64,000 nucleotides of DNA from Blastobasis lacticolella (Eukaryota > Arthropoda > Insecta > Lepidoptera > Blastobasidae), in NCBI GenBank assembly GCA_905147135.1, contig LR990061.1, positions 3,262,026-3,326,025 of the forward strand. Reading direction: 5' to 3'. A program made the position numbers and the translations under genes. Of the stretch, positions 12,142-23,199 are shown piece after piece. Numbering within the stretch: the stretch's first letter is position 1; the number at the start of each line of letters is the position of its first letter. The notes under the pieces were generated by a model. That model saw nothing but the letters and a program-made list of their open reading frames with translations. It was not told the origin of the DNA and made no database searches.

Positions 12142-12428
12142 GAATGTACCAATGACTCTTTTCTGAGGGAGGAACATTAGTTTAAAAGTAACTACTACGG
12201 TCTTACGGTCAGGGAAAACGTGATGAAACCTTCACATTCAGGCGATTGAATGTGTAAATATGATCCAATCTCGTCAGGTTCCCCTGGTAGCAGGGTTATA
12301 CAGGTCAGATGGCAGTCGATCCAATATAATTACCTGATCTGCCTTATCCTGTATCATAGTTAAGGCGGCCCCTAACCCTCGTGCACCTCGTGACCCTCGA
12401 GCTCAACCGGGACATTAACGCCAAGATG
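12142..12428 (+). mobile_element. tRNA-derived SINE, family B, degraded head
   Basis: Contains GTGATGAAACC, CACATTCAGGCGATTGAATG, AATTACCTGATCTGCC and ends AACCGGGACATTAACGCCAA, the ordered landmarks of family B (best copy 34815-35175). The tRNA-like head is lost. Confidence 0.85.
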
Positions 12429-12704
12429 AATATTGTTTTATACAGAGGTTGAGGACTTTTTGGCAACGACACTTCCAGCCCCACTACCAATAGTATCGTT
12501 TACAATATTAACGTCACTATAGGAGAAACACCACTTATCTGTTTTTTTTTGTCCACGATTATTTATTTACTAAAACCTATTAATACGTAATCTTAATAAA
12601 CATATGATTTTTTGTAATAACATATTTTACATAGTCAAAATGAAAACTTAAAACTAGATCCGTATAACTTCGTCATATAACTTAAACTAGATGTTTAACC
12701 CACT

Positions 12705-12812
12705 CTTTGCCATTCCCGGTGCAAAGGTGCCCATAACACTAGCAGCGTTGCCACGCTGAATGGCGATGGACAGCCTCTGCAACAGCAATGACCCAGAGCG
12801 GGGATCACCACA
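12705..12812 (-). mobile_element. LINE open-reading-frame fragment
   Basis: The minus strand encodes GDPRSGSLLLQRLSIAIQ then RGNAASVMGTF without a stop; this resembles a segment I recall from lepidopteran non-LTR retrotransposon proteins. Short and isolated. Confidence 0.55.
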
Positions 12813-14463
12813 CCAAAAACACAGAGACACTTATCTGTTGTCTCAATTACAGTAATTAAATATACCTATTGGTTACCTTATCCTTCAAACCGGAATACAA
12901 CAATGCAAGCATTGTTCCATTTCGGAAGCTAGACGTCATCCTACTTTGGTGTAGCTAAAATGAGAAGGTATAACTATCAATTTTCTAGGTATGGAAAGCC
13001 ATTCTCTATCTATCGAACTCTTAAATGCAGTGTACCACGTATAGTCTCATTTGTGGACGACTACTGGACATACATAGTTGTAGCTTCATTAAATTTAACT
13101 TTTTGTGTTTATTTATGATATCTTAAGATGGAATCTGAAGCAATGGAAGTCGAATTTTCAGATCCTCACATCTCCAGTCTAGATAATAATAGGGAGCTAA
13201 ACTTTTCAGAGAAAGATATATGTAGCAAACTTATAAAACACACAAAGTTTTAATTTAACTATCTTGGAGACTTTGGATTTTATTAGCATGTTAACACATC
13301 GAGGTCGACACTGACTGACTGGTTTATCCAAACCTAGGGCCGTTCTAGAAGATCTAGGAAGATGAAATTTTGTATGCATGGTTCTACATTTTGGTCAAGC
13401 ATGACGTGTAGAGATGCTGATAGCTACATGCTAACTTGGCCCGACCGACGACGTCAGCCCTGGCCGTGGCATCGGTGACACTGGCTCCAGTCTAATGTAA
13501 TGTATACTGCAATAGTTCTATGAAACGGCCAAGCCATGCTTTCTGATCAAAATGTAGGGTTTGTAGAGTTAGGCTTTGTAGAGTTAGGAGCTTGACTCAT
13601 GAGATCTGATAACTTTTTCACAGTGAAACCGTTGGGAGGTATACATATTTATCTGATCTGTGACAGCTATATAAAATAAAATAAATGTTGTCGCGAGACA
13701 CTGGATGTAAAACATTTTTAAACACTACTTATCTACGTAAGTAGTGTAATACCTACGTATACCTGTAGGTACTACTGTAGTAGAAGGAGCTTTGATTAAA
13801 ACGCACAAACGGTTATATTTCCGCATGCGAACCGGTCTTATTATGTACCCCAAGTTGTTTAAATTGTTGCCATAAATGTTTTTATCAATGAGCCCTGGGA
13901 ATACCTATAGGTACAATTCCATATCTGTTATTTATTAATGTTTGACCATAAAGCGAAGAAAAAAAACTGAAAACAGCCAGTCTGTACCCGAATTACATGC
14001 ACGCACACCCTCGCAAGTAAGTCAAGAGCAAGTGAGGTCAAGTTCCCGACAGTATTCGGCTGTTTTCGGTTTCGTTCGGGACCGCGTGCGCACGGCCGGG
14101 GTTGGGCGGTGATTTCTTTTTACGCGTTCCTTTTTTGACTCGATTTTCGTATCCTTTGTGCCTAAAGCCGGTTTGGGTAGTACATGGTTGCCCAATGCCC
14201 GTGCCCAGTCGTTATTTTATTGGCTAAAACGCTACATGCTTTGGATTAGTGGGTTACCTGTTTAGGTTGTATGTGCCACATGTATAATCTGGCCGCCATT
14301 TTTAAATGTTGTACCGGTTTTGTACGCTTTGTTACATCGTCTATTAGTATACAGATCTCATATTTGTGATTTAGTTACCTATCTACCTGTGCAAATCATT
14401 AGGTAATTCACGTAAATGGTAGGTATCGAGGGCGTACCTAGGTTAAATTGAATAGATTTGGTT
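12813..14463. other. Intergenic DNA, nothing recognised
   Basis: No gene seen. A patch at 13300-13500 (GACTGACTGACTGG and a GC-richer section) looks like old repeat but was not matched within the window. Confidence 0.4.
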
Positions 14464-14813
14464 CAGGCGTTTCGGTGCGGTCTAGTTTTGGCCTGAGGGC
14501 CGAAATGCCTGATTAATTAATATTATTATTAGTCCTCAGGCGTTTGCGCCCGCGGTTAAACATTCTATTAACAAATATTTTTGGCCCGACTGTCCTAAAC
14601 CATTTTAAGGACATTTTTAACTGCGGGCCCAAACGGCTTAGGAAAAATATTAATTTTAAAGCATCAGGTATTTCGGCCTGCGGGCCAAAATCGGACCGGG
14701 CCGAAAGGACTGAACAAGTGATTAGATCTAGGTATCTAATAAGTCTAGACTTTGGTACCCAATAAATAAGATATTATCAGTTTTAAAAAATTCGTACCGT
14801 GCCGAAACGCCTG
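14464..14813. mobile_element. MITE with CAGGCGTTTCGG inverted termini
   Basis: The left end CAGGCGTTTCGGTGCGGT is mirrored by the right end ACCGTGCCGAAACGCCTG. Several inner GGCCTGAGGGCCGAAA-type palindromes occur. About 350 bp, no coding capacity. Confidence 0.8.
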
Positions 14814-14905
14814 TGCAAGTAATTAGGTACCTAGGTATCTAATACGTCTAGACTTAGGTGCCTAATAAATAAGATATAATCAGTTTTAAAAATTCGAAAT
14901 ACCTA
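14712..14905. repeat. Tandem duplication spanning the MITE right end
   Basis: A segment of about 85 bp (CTAATAAGTCTAGACTT and ATAAGATATTATCAGTTTT) at 14712-14795 recurs at 14815-14900 at about 103-bp spacing. Confidence 0.75.
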
Positions 14906-15893
14906 AGTAGATTTTAAGTTTAACGAAGTTTCCGTTATAATCTTAATTCAAAGCTATTAGGCATATACCTACTTAGGTATACGTCGATTGACGAAAGAAG
15001 GGGCTCAATACAAACGAAGTTTGATCATAATTTCCATATTATCCAATCAAAGCCAATTAAAATTTGTAAACGCGATTTAGAAACCAATTTGACGTCTGTG
15101 GTTTGTCAGATTTATCTCAAAATATATCGTTTCAATGTTAATCGGGATTTAAGATTTGTTATGAAATATTTTATGATAACTTTGAAACTACCTATATATT
15201 TTAACGAAAATCTGACAGACCTGTCATGTGAAATGTAAATACATTTACAACCTAAAAGTATTGAATTTAATCGGTAGATAGATACCTACTTTAAGTTTAG
15301 CTTACACCAAAAGGTAGACTTTTTGTAATAAACAGAAAAGGATGTCCTTGGCGCCAAGTGGTGCTTTGCCATAGAGCCGCAGGGCGAGCGTAAATACTTC
15401 TTACTACCCAAAATTAAGAACCGGATGTAGGTAGGTACCTATATTATTTGCGGTTACTTAGCATAAATTGGCTTAAATATACCATACCATTATCCATTAT
15501 TAAAATTTATAAAAGATTTTTTTTGGCGGCTGCTCATATTTTCTTTGGAGTTTGTGTTATGAACGGAAAACGGCATTTGGTTGATATGTGCTGTCAAATT
15601 GAGCGTTCGCTTAGTTCATTCATTCATTCCTTTTAACATTTTTTCTAAAAGGCTTTGTAGAATAACAGTTATAGGCTTAACTAGGGTCCAGGCCTTCAAT
15701 AAAATATATTCAAAAAACAATCATTTTTTCTGTCAAAAAATTTTACGAAAGCAGTGAAATCTTCGAAATTATAGCGATTCAGTATCTTTGTCATATTATT
15801 GGTAGGACTAGGCTAGATATGAACGTGAACTAAGAGGATTATAACGTATACTTTAAAACATTTGCTCCGTTAAAGCTTTTGGATGAGTGGAGG

Positions 15894-16095
15894 CGAATTT
15901 TTTAACCGCCGACGCCGCGTTATAAGTTTTATGTTTGACCTGTGCATCTGTGGCTTTGTGTATCTGTCTGTAGCTTCATACCTCCCGAACGGATAGACCG
16001 ATTTGAATACAGATTTATCTATCTAAAAGCCAGTTTAATCCAGATAGTTCTTAGCTTTGTTTCATTAAAATCGGTTCAGCAGTTTAGAAAATACT
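15894..16095 (+). mobile_element. Dispersed repeat family D
   Basis: Shows AACCGCCGACGCCGCG, TGTGTATCTGTCTGT, CTCCCGAACGGATAGACC and AAAATCGGTTCAGCAGTTT in order, a common lepidopteran interspersed repeat; inverted parts recur at 30738 and 32148. Confidence 0.7.
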
Positions 16096-16691
16096 TGAGT
16101 TGAAGTAAACTTGGTCGGGGACTATCCAACTTAACCTGTCGGTTAGGTTGTAGGTGACCCAGTTAAGGGTAAGCCACTATTCGCACTACACCTGTTTTAG
16201 TTAGTGTTCAACGAAATGTGAGTCATTGATCGTCGCTGGTAATATTAATTAGGGTCACGTTCGCCTCCGTAATATTACTACCTAGTAAGTAGTTCGTAAA
16301 ACAAGTTTTACTTCAAATTATAGGGTAACCTAAAGGGTTAATCTACCTGTAAACTTTACTTATCTAGTTTATTTGAGTAAGACCAATTGATTAGATAGCT
16401 ACCTATTTGAATCTAGTATACTTTAGTAACGCAATATATACGTAGAACTATTATAGTACCATCAGCTGCAGAATTAATGGACCCCCTACCATATAATAGG
16501 CGTCATTTCACTCTGCAGCTGTGTAGTCTGTTAGTTACTTTTGAACACACTTGCTTGTGAAGGAGCCATTATTTAATCGATTTTTGGTTTACAATATATA
16601 CAATAAAAGGTTGTAAGGGGTTTGGAATCCACGAGTATGATCCAGGTTATATCGAAAATGAAACAAAACAAAATTCAACAAATGAAAGAAA

Positions 16692-16697
16692 TTTATT
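16692..16697 (-). terminator. E93: Candidate distal E93 poly(A) signal
   Basis: The minus strand reads AATAAA here. The next 15-50 nt on that strand are T- and GT-rich (tgttgaattttgttttg), as expected of a downstream cleavage element. It marks the point where the repeat-poor stretch after E93 stops. Confidence 0.4.
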
Positions 16698-19600
16698 GTA
16701 TACAGGTTTTAAATATCCTCGCACATTATTACACCTTCCTTACCAGCACTTCTTTAAGATATTTAACGTAAGATATACAGGCCTTACAGATAAAGGGGCA
16801 TTATGAAAAATTTCATCTCAACCGTATAGCTACGTAAGTTACAGTATACGTAAGAAACACAAGAACTTTGGGAGTTCACATCGAAAGGTAATGTCGTGGT
16901 ATGGAGAACAAAATCTAAGGAATAAGTATATTATAATATACAACCAGCTTCACTTCGAGACCGACACTACCAGTCGTTGCGAACAGATAACAGCACAATT
17001 CTACAAACATTTTCTACAATTCCACAAATTCAAATCAACTTTTTATGAGTCGCCTGGCGACATTTTTGGACGTTCGTTACGCAATTTTCTTTTTGCTAAT
17101 TGTTTTATCAAAATCTTTTCAGTCAAATCTTGGTAGCCAGCTTAGCTCTGCAATTTCACTCGTTCAAAAATTTGACTAGACTTAATACGATAATTTAGCC
17201 GATCACATTTTCGCCAATTAAGCAAGTAGTTCCTTTCAATAAATTTTTTAGGCATCGTAACAAATGAGAGTAGAAAATAATATAAAATAAATCTATAAAT
17301 CATCACTTTCTTACTGAGGAAGTGAAACATATAATATTTATAGTAAAATAATAATTGAGTCGCTTACATCAACGCGTAATCATCTATTTATTAATAAATG
17401 ACAGTAAACAATGATTATAAAAACTAAAGGAACAAAATAACAAAAATATAGAGGCGTGTTAAGGTATATTGAAAAAATAAGTATTTGATTAAAACTTGTA
17501 CTCAATAATTAAATAACAATATTTACTTATAATTTGATCTTGATAGCTTTTTCGATTGAACGACAATAGAAAAAGCTTTGTTGCTTTCAATTATACTTTG
17601 AAAAACCATCGTCTTTATGTCTATCTCATACATTGGTCCGTAGGCTTACATACATTTGTTTTTATTTCCAACCATTATAGTACAAAGGCAGTATTTCCAT
17701 TAAATTGGCAAAGAAAACATTTTTATAAATAATAAAATGTCCCCCAGTAGTGTGATGTGTGATTTTTATTTTATAAGCGTTTTCTCATTGTAATAAATAC
17801 ATCATGAATATATGTAATCAAATTTTACACTATAATTGTTTCAATAAAGATTACACAATAATTAATATGTCTAAAATTAAATGCTTCGACTTGTACATCA
17901 ATTTTATTTTAACGAATGCTTCCCAACATTCGATTACCGTTTAGCACTTTAAATGTCCACTGTCTCCATAATCTTTTCCATAATTCTAAAATGACAATAA
18001 TAATAGTTAATTATTGTAATAATGGTACAATAATTACTGTTTTAAAATTAATATTATCTATAGAAATACATACAGTTGTAAAGGAAAACAATTAGTGACA
18101 ATAAAGGCAAAACTTACATTTAGAAAAACGCATTCAACACGACGACCATTTTTCAACCGATGAAAATAATTTTCACATTTCGCTAATGTCTTTTTATGAT
18201 ATTTGTAGGTAAATGTATAATAAACTACAGTTGAAAAACGGCTGCGTTGCAGAAATACAAAGAATCGGTCTCACAATTGAACATTAATGTTCTCGAATGC
18301 ATAGAAAAAGGTCTGGCAATGTCTTTTACAATTTTTGACGAAAATATCGCTTTCATCAGTTGTTGTATTCAAAATTCGATTTTAAAAACCCAAACATGAT
18401 CTCAAGCGTTTCCATCGTGCAGCAATTATAAGGTGTTCTGCACTCAAACAATAAGTATCTATACCCACAAAAGTCACGCGACATTTCAAATATTTAGGTA
18501 TGCTAATATTCTTCATATTACAAAATGCAACTTCCCTTCATTGTCTTTTGTTCCCGGGCCAGTCAAGGACCGTTTAAAACTCTAACCTAACCCTTATGGA
18601 AATTTTAATTATGAAAAAAATTAACAAAATATTAAAGAATTACTACCGGCTACCTATTAATTGGAAATTACACTACAGTATCAACTAAAATACTTAAACT
18701 ATTTGGAAAATTATTGAACAATATACAATAAAAATGATTCACTATAAACACAGTGATCTCTAGCTAGACAAGACGTTTGTTTTCAAAATCAGTTTTTATA
18801 AACGACGCTATTGAAATGAGGTATTTGAGCAAGACAGTTTTACTGCCATTTTGTTTTTTATTTAACTTCTCTCCTTTGGTCTTTGAAAATTCCTGAAAGC
18901 AAAATATTTTGAAAACAACCATCTTCAGCCTATATTTGTTTCGAAATAAAATCAACAACTTAAATGAAATTCCTTTGGAACAGTTTTGTTGTTATATTAT
19001 TTTTTTGTGGTCTATTTGGCGAGAGATCACTGTCAATAACATTTTAAGTGTTAAGGCGGCGTATACCATTTGTACCGACCGGCCGAGGCGACGTGCGCTC
19101 GGCAATTTTCTACTACATATCAGTCGCAACTCTCTTTAAACCGGGATTCGAACCCCAAACACTTTGCACAAAAACAATGACATGTATAACATCTCAATAT
19201 AATTATTATAATTATATAATAAGGGTTATTTTAAACATAAAGCCACTTAAAATTAACTAACGTTACAAAATAAGATTAAACAACATAATGATTTGTTCCT
19301 GATGCAAAAAAAATATTTTTAATATTATTGTATTTAAAAAAAAATCTAGTAACATTCTAAACGGAATGTTTATTAATATCTAAATTCTCTTTGCAAATTG
19401 TCCCATCCTATATTTCTGTACAAACTTACACAAAATAACCTTTTTAAACTATCAACAAATGCCAGGCATAACACACAGATCCGTGTACGTATTTTATAAA
19501 AAAGGAGAAACACTTGTTCGATTTTTAAATTTTTCAAACGAAATTTGAAATGCGGTCTGGTAGGTAGGGAGGGCCAACACGACGAAGTTTTTTTTTACAC

Positions 19601-21593
19601 TTTTTAGTGTACAAGTCATTAATCATTACTGATTAAAAATTGCACGTAACGATATAGAATGTTTTTTAAGGATTTAAATGCTAAAAAGACATCGAAAATT
19701 ATGAACAGACTAAAAAAGGTCAAAGACATGATATCGACTAGTTTAAAATTTTGAATATAAAAAATTTTCTTTTTCTCTCAGAGATTATGCTTTCGACATC
19801 TCGGCATTTAGGATATGTATTATGATTTGAATATAGGTATATACTTATTTATTTAGATGAACCAAAACGCTTTAAAGCAGTAAATACTTCGATGAGCAGC
19901 CAAACCACGCTGAGGTTGTTATGTCGAAATGTCGATGCCAATTCTCTTTAGTCTATTTTGCACATCATCCGTGGTCTTCGAAGAAAAATGTACGACATTA
20001 TTTTAACTTGTATATAATATATGTATATTTCAATTACATACATAATACAAAGACTTCTTAATTTTCATGAGGCGCACATTTACACATATCTTACTAATAA
20101 CTATCATATGATAATTTTAATATCCAAATAGTTTTTACCTAAATTTATTCTGGGAGAGCGTATACATTATTTTCATTTCGTACTTCATTAATATACTTTT
20201 GATTGAACACCAAAAAATTTCACAAATTTGAAGATATCATTTTTTTTTTGAGGATTTTTGGGCTAATAATTTTTAAAGTTGACAAGAATATAATAATGAT
20301 TATCCATATTTTTGTATAGTCGATAAAACATTTAAAACTTGGACCATGAAAAATAAGAATTTATTTTCTTAAGATACAATAATAGTACATAAAATATATA
20401 TAAGTTTACTAGATGTATTTAATGTACGTACGTCTGTATATAATGCGCGGGTCCGCCCCGCAGGTCTTCAAACAAACCGCATTCGTAATACCTAAATATC
20501 ACATTCAGTAATATGGAAATCCACGTGTTAGCTTAGACACAGTTTAAATTACTATTTTTACAAAATAATAATTGCACATAAGTCCGAACAGAGCTTCGTA
20601 TACGTCGAAGCGAGCCCCGGCGCTCCGCCACTCTCGCCTCAGAAGACCGCAACACCCGCCAATAGCGCTAATAAATTTCATTCAATATATTACCTATCTA
20701 ATTATAAAAACACCGCACAAAATCTGCAATAGGTCACTTAGAAACGATAACATTTACACTGATAGCTAGCTTTATAATTAATTTGTTACATTGTTTTTTT
20801 TTACTTAAAATTATTTAAATAGTTATTTTTAACGTTAACTTTTGGTTGTCTTTTACTTAAAAACAAGGTCAAATTTGAGGCTTAACCGGAATAATCGAGA
20901 ATTTGGGACAACCCTGTCGTAGGCAGCGACTCGCGGTGCCTTCGCCTTAACAGAAAGTAAGTGTTGTATATCACCTATTTTTTGGAATGATGTCACTATG
21001 AGATTTTTATTCGTGAAAAAGAAAAATTTAAAATTATACTTTTTAATCCTTCCGTAGTGTCACAGTATACGCGACGAGTGGGTCGCACTGAAGCCACTCT
21101 ACGCCTTTCCATACGACTGACATGGGCTCTAAACACTATTTTATTGTGATTTCATTAGTAAAGCTGTGGTTATTGAACTGGTTGTGATTTTAGGTAACTA
21201 TTGTGATTATTTGGTGATTAAAGTGTCGTTGTAGGAGTGTGTACGGTGGTTAGTTCCCCGGGTGGAGTTGGCGGTGTCTTTGACCTATTTTAGGCGTGTA
21301 TAATGTCAACCTCACTCGAGTGGATACCCCAAGGAAGTAACCACCATGCATTGTGTGATAGATTCTGGATTGACGGAAGCGGGAAACTGCAGACTACACG
21401 GGTAAACGGTTCATCCCAGTAGGTACAGAGCACGAATAATAAGCCATGTTATTGTCACTACAACAGTATTTAAGTATATAAAAAACGCACGTTGGTAATC
21501 ATGATGAAAAATCCTTAAAAACTTCTATTGCACACTACATGTAGGTATATGAACAACATCAGGTACTCTTTCGGGGAATATTGGGCGCCTCGG

Positions 21594-21629
21594 GCCCGGG
21601 TCGCCCGGGTCGCCCGGGTCGCCCGGGTC
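21594..21629. repeat. 9-bp GC minisatellite in the E93 3'UTR
   Basis: Four perfect tandem copies of GCCCGGGTC are followed by a degenerate unit. It lies about 190 bp beyond the E93 stop codon in otherwise moderate-GC sequence. Confidence 0.9.
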
Positions 21630-21815
21630 GCGGGCGTCGAATATTCCGCGAAACGCGACCGACGGGTCACCGGCGGGCACCGGGCGACCCGCGTGATGCC
21701 TAGGCACTGCTGTATTCGTCGGGTGCGAGTCGGGGCCGCGGAATGTACTTTACATAATATTATCACAAAGGCTGAGGAGATCGGAACGTCTCAGAATCTG
21801 CGTGTCGGGCGCGGC

Positions 21816-23199
21816 CTAGGCGCGGTCGGGCGGCGCGGCGGGCGCGGGCGGGCCGGGCGGGGCCGGGGCCGGGCCGGGCGCCGGGGCCGCGCCGGGCCCG
21901 GGCGGGGACGGCGTGCCGTTGCGCGGCCGCAGCTTGTCCGCGCGCAGCCGCTGCACCACGTCGCGCAGGTCCGCCGCCAGCCGCCGGTCGGCCGACGGCT
22001 CGGGCCGCGGGCCGCCGGGGCCGGGGCCGCCCGGGCCGCCCATGCCGCCCGGGCCGCCCATGCCGCCCGGGCCGCCCGCGCCCGCCGCCGGGCCCGACAG
22101 CCGCTGCAGCAGCGCCGCGCTGGGCCGCTCCAGGCTGGACCGGATGATGCCCTCGAGGAAGGAGCCGTTGGCCGGCGGCGCCTCGTCCCGCAGCCGCCGC
22201 ATCATGTGCGACGCGTAGAGGTCCGGCGCGGGCGGCGGCGCGAACCCGGCGCCCGCCCAGAACGGGTAGCCGGCCCCGTAGCCCGGCGGCTCGGGCCCGT
22301 TGAGCCCGTTCGCGAACGGCTTCCCGGGCGGCTTCGGCGGCGGCTGCTTCGGCGGCGGCGGCTTCGCGTCCGGCGGCTGCGGCGGCTTCGGCTCGCGCTT
22401 CCGCGGCCGCATCAGGTGCCGCTCCTTCACCTTGTACTCGAGCGTGGAGTGCGGCACGCCGTAGTAGGAGCCGGCGCGGTGCACGGACATCTCGCCGCGC
22501 TGCACCGCCTTCACGGCCTCCACGAGCGAGTCGCGGTCGTAGTTGCGGTACTTGCCGCGCTTGGGCCGCGTGCCCTTCCCGCCGGCGGCCTGGCCGTTGT
22601 TGGCGCGCGGCGCGGGGTGCGCGTACGGGCCGCCGCGCGGCGCCTCCGGCGGGGTCTTGATCACGGACACGTGCCGGTCGCAGGGCGGCCCGCGCAGGAA
22701 GCCCAGCTCCGGCGGCGGCCGCTCGAGCGACTGCGTGAACTTCTGGCTGATGCTCTTGGCGATGACGTCGCTGAGCGAGGTGAAGAGGTGCTGGTTGGTA
22801 GGCGGGTCGGCGTAGACCGAGGGCGGGAGCAGCAGCGGCGCGCCGAGGGGCGGCGCGGACAGCAGCGGGGTGACGGGGGCGACGGGGGGCGCGGCGGGGG
22901 AGGGGCTCTTGTCGTCGGGCGGGGGGAAGGTGGGTATTTTGAGGATGACGGACTGGGGGGAGTCGGTGCGCTCGGGGTCTGAGTCCTGGTCGGAGTCCGC
23001 CGGCTCGGCGACGAGGCCGAATTTGTTGACCTTGTTGCGGAGTGTGGAGCGGGGGATGCCGTAGAGGACTGCGGCGCGCCGCGTGCCGAGCCGGCCGGAC
23101 TGCACGTCGCGCAGCGCGGCCTGCAGCTCGTCCTCCGAGTAGCCGCGGCGCGCGGGGCTCGGCTCGCCCGCCGCCGCCGTCGACGCCGCGCGCTTCAGC
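21816..23199 (-). CDS. E93: E93 terminal coding exon E with two Pipsqueak HTH domains
   Basis: The last E93 coding exon completes the Arg codon from exon D and adds 460 residues to a TAG stop at 21818-21816. The acceptor is gttatcag. Psq domain 1 (about 23141-23016) starts [13 protein letters not shown] and includes the recognition-helix block [17 protein letters not shown] Pro/Ser/Asp-rich linker follows, holding the block [20 protein letters not shown]. Psq domain 2 (about 22559-22398) reads [20 protein letters not shown], then [19 protein letters not shown] and a basic RPRKREPK tail; this second domain is the hallmark of Mblk-1/E93. The tail contains [19 protein letters not shown], a GGPGGM repeat and [15 protein letters not shown] before a Pro/Ala-rich end. 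The exon is extremely GC-rich compared with its AT-rich surroundings, which leaves long antisense frames open over it; these are shadows. Role: sequence-specific nuclear transcription factor in the ecdysone/Met-Kr-h1 pathway promoting adult development. Confidence 0.96.
22028..22079 (-). repeat. 18-bp in-frame repeat coding GGPGGM
   Basis: Within E93 exon E the sequence repeats an 18-bp unit encoding GGPGGM twice and then GGPGGP, forming a collagen-like Gly/Pro run between the second Psq domain and the C-terminal helix. The unit length is a multiple of three, so copy-number change keeps the frame. Confidence 0.85.

Larger units (their letters stand above)
16692..21815 (-). other. E93: Probable long E93 3'UTR
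   Basis: In the 5.1 kb following the E93 stop I recognise no SINE, Helitron or LINE copy, unlike the DNA on both sides, and no protein-like frame. Several minus-strand AATAAA hexamers occur, for example near 21136 and 20355, so shorter forms are possible. The best terminal signal is AATAAA at 16697-16692 followed by a T/GT-rich stretch. A single B-box-like GTTCGAATCCCGG match near 19140 may be an old SINE scrap. The extent is inferred, not shown by transcript data. Confidence 0.45.

Noticed and set aside
19048..19260. Short open frames in the presumed 3'UTR
   Set aside because: 70-76 codons, no domain, and they include a B-box-like repeat scrap; consistent with UTR sequence.
21528..22982. 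484-codon open frame on the plus strand
   Set aside because: It is antisense to E93 exon E. Very high GC in the real coding frame removes stop codons from the other frames, and the translation is an Arg/Ala/Gly-rich low-complexity shadow.
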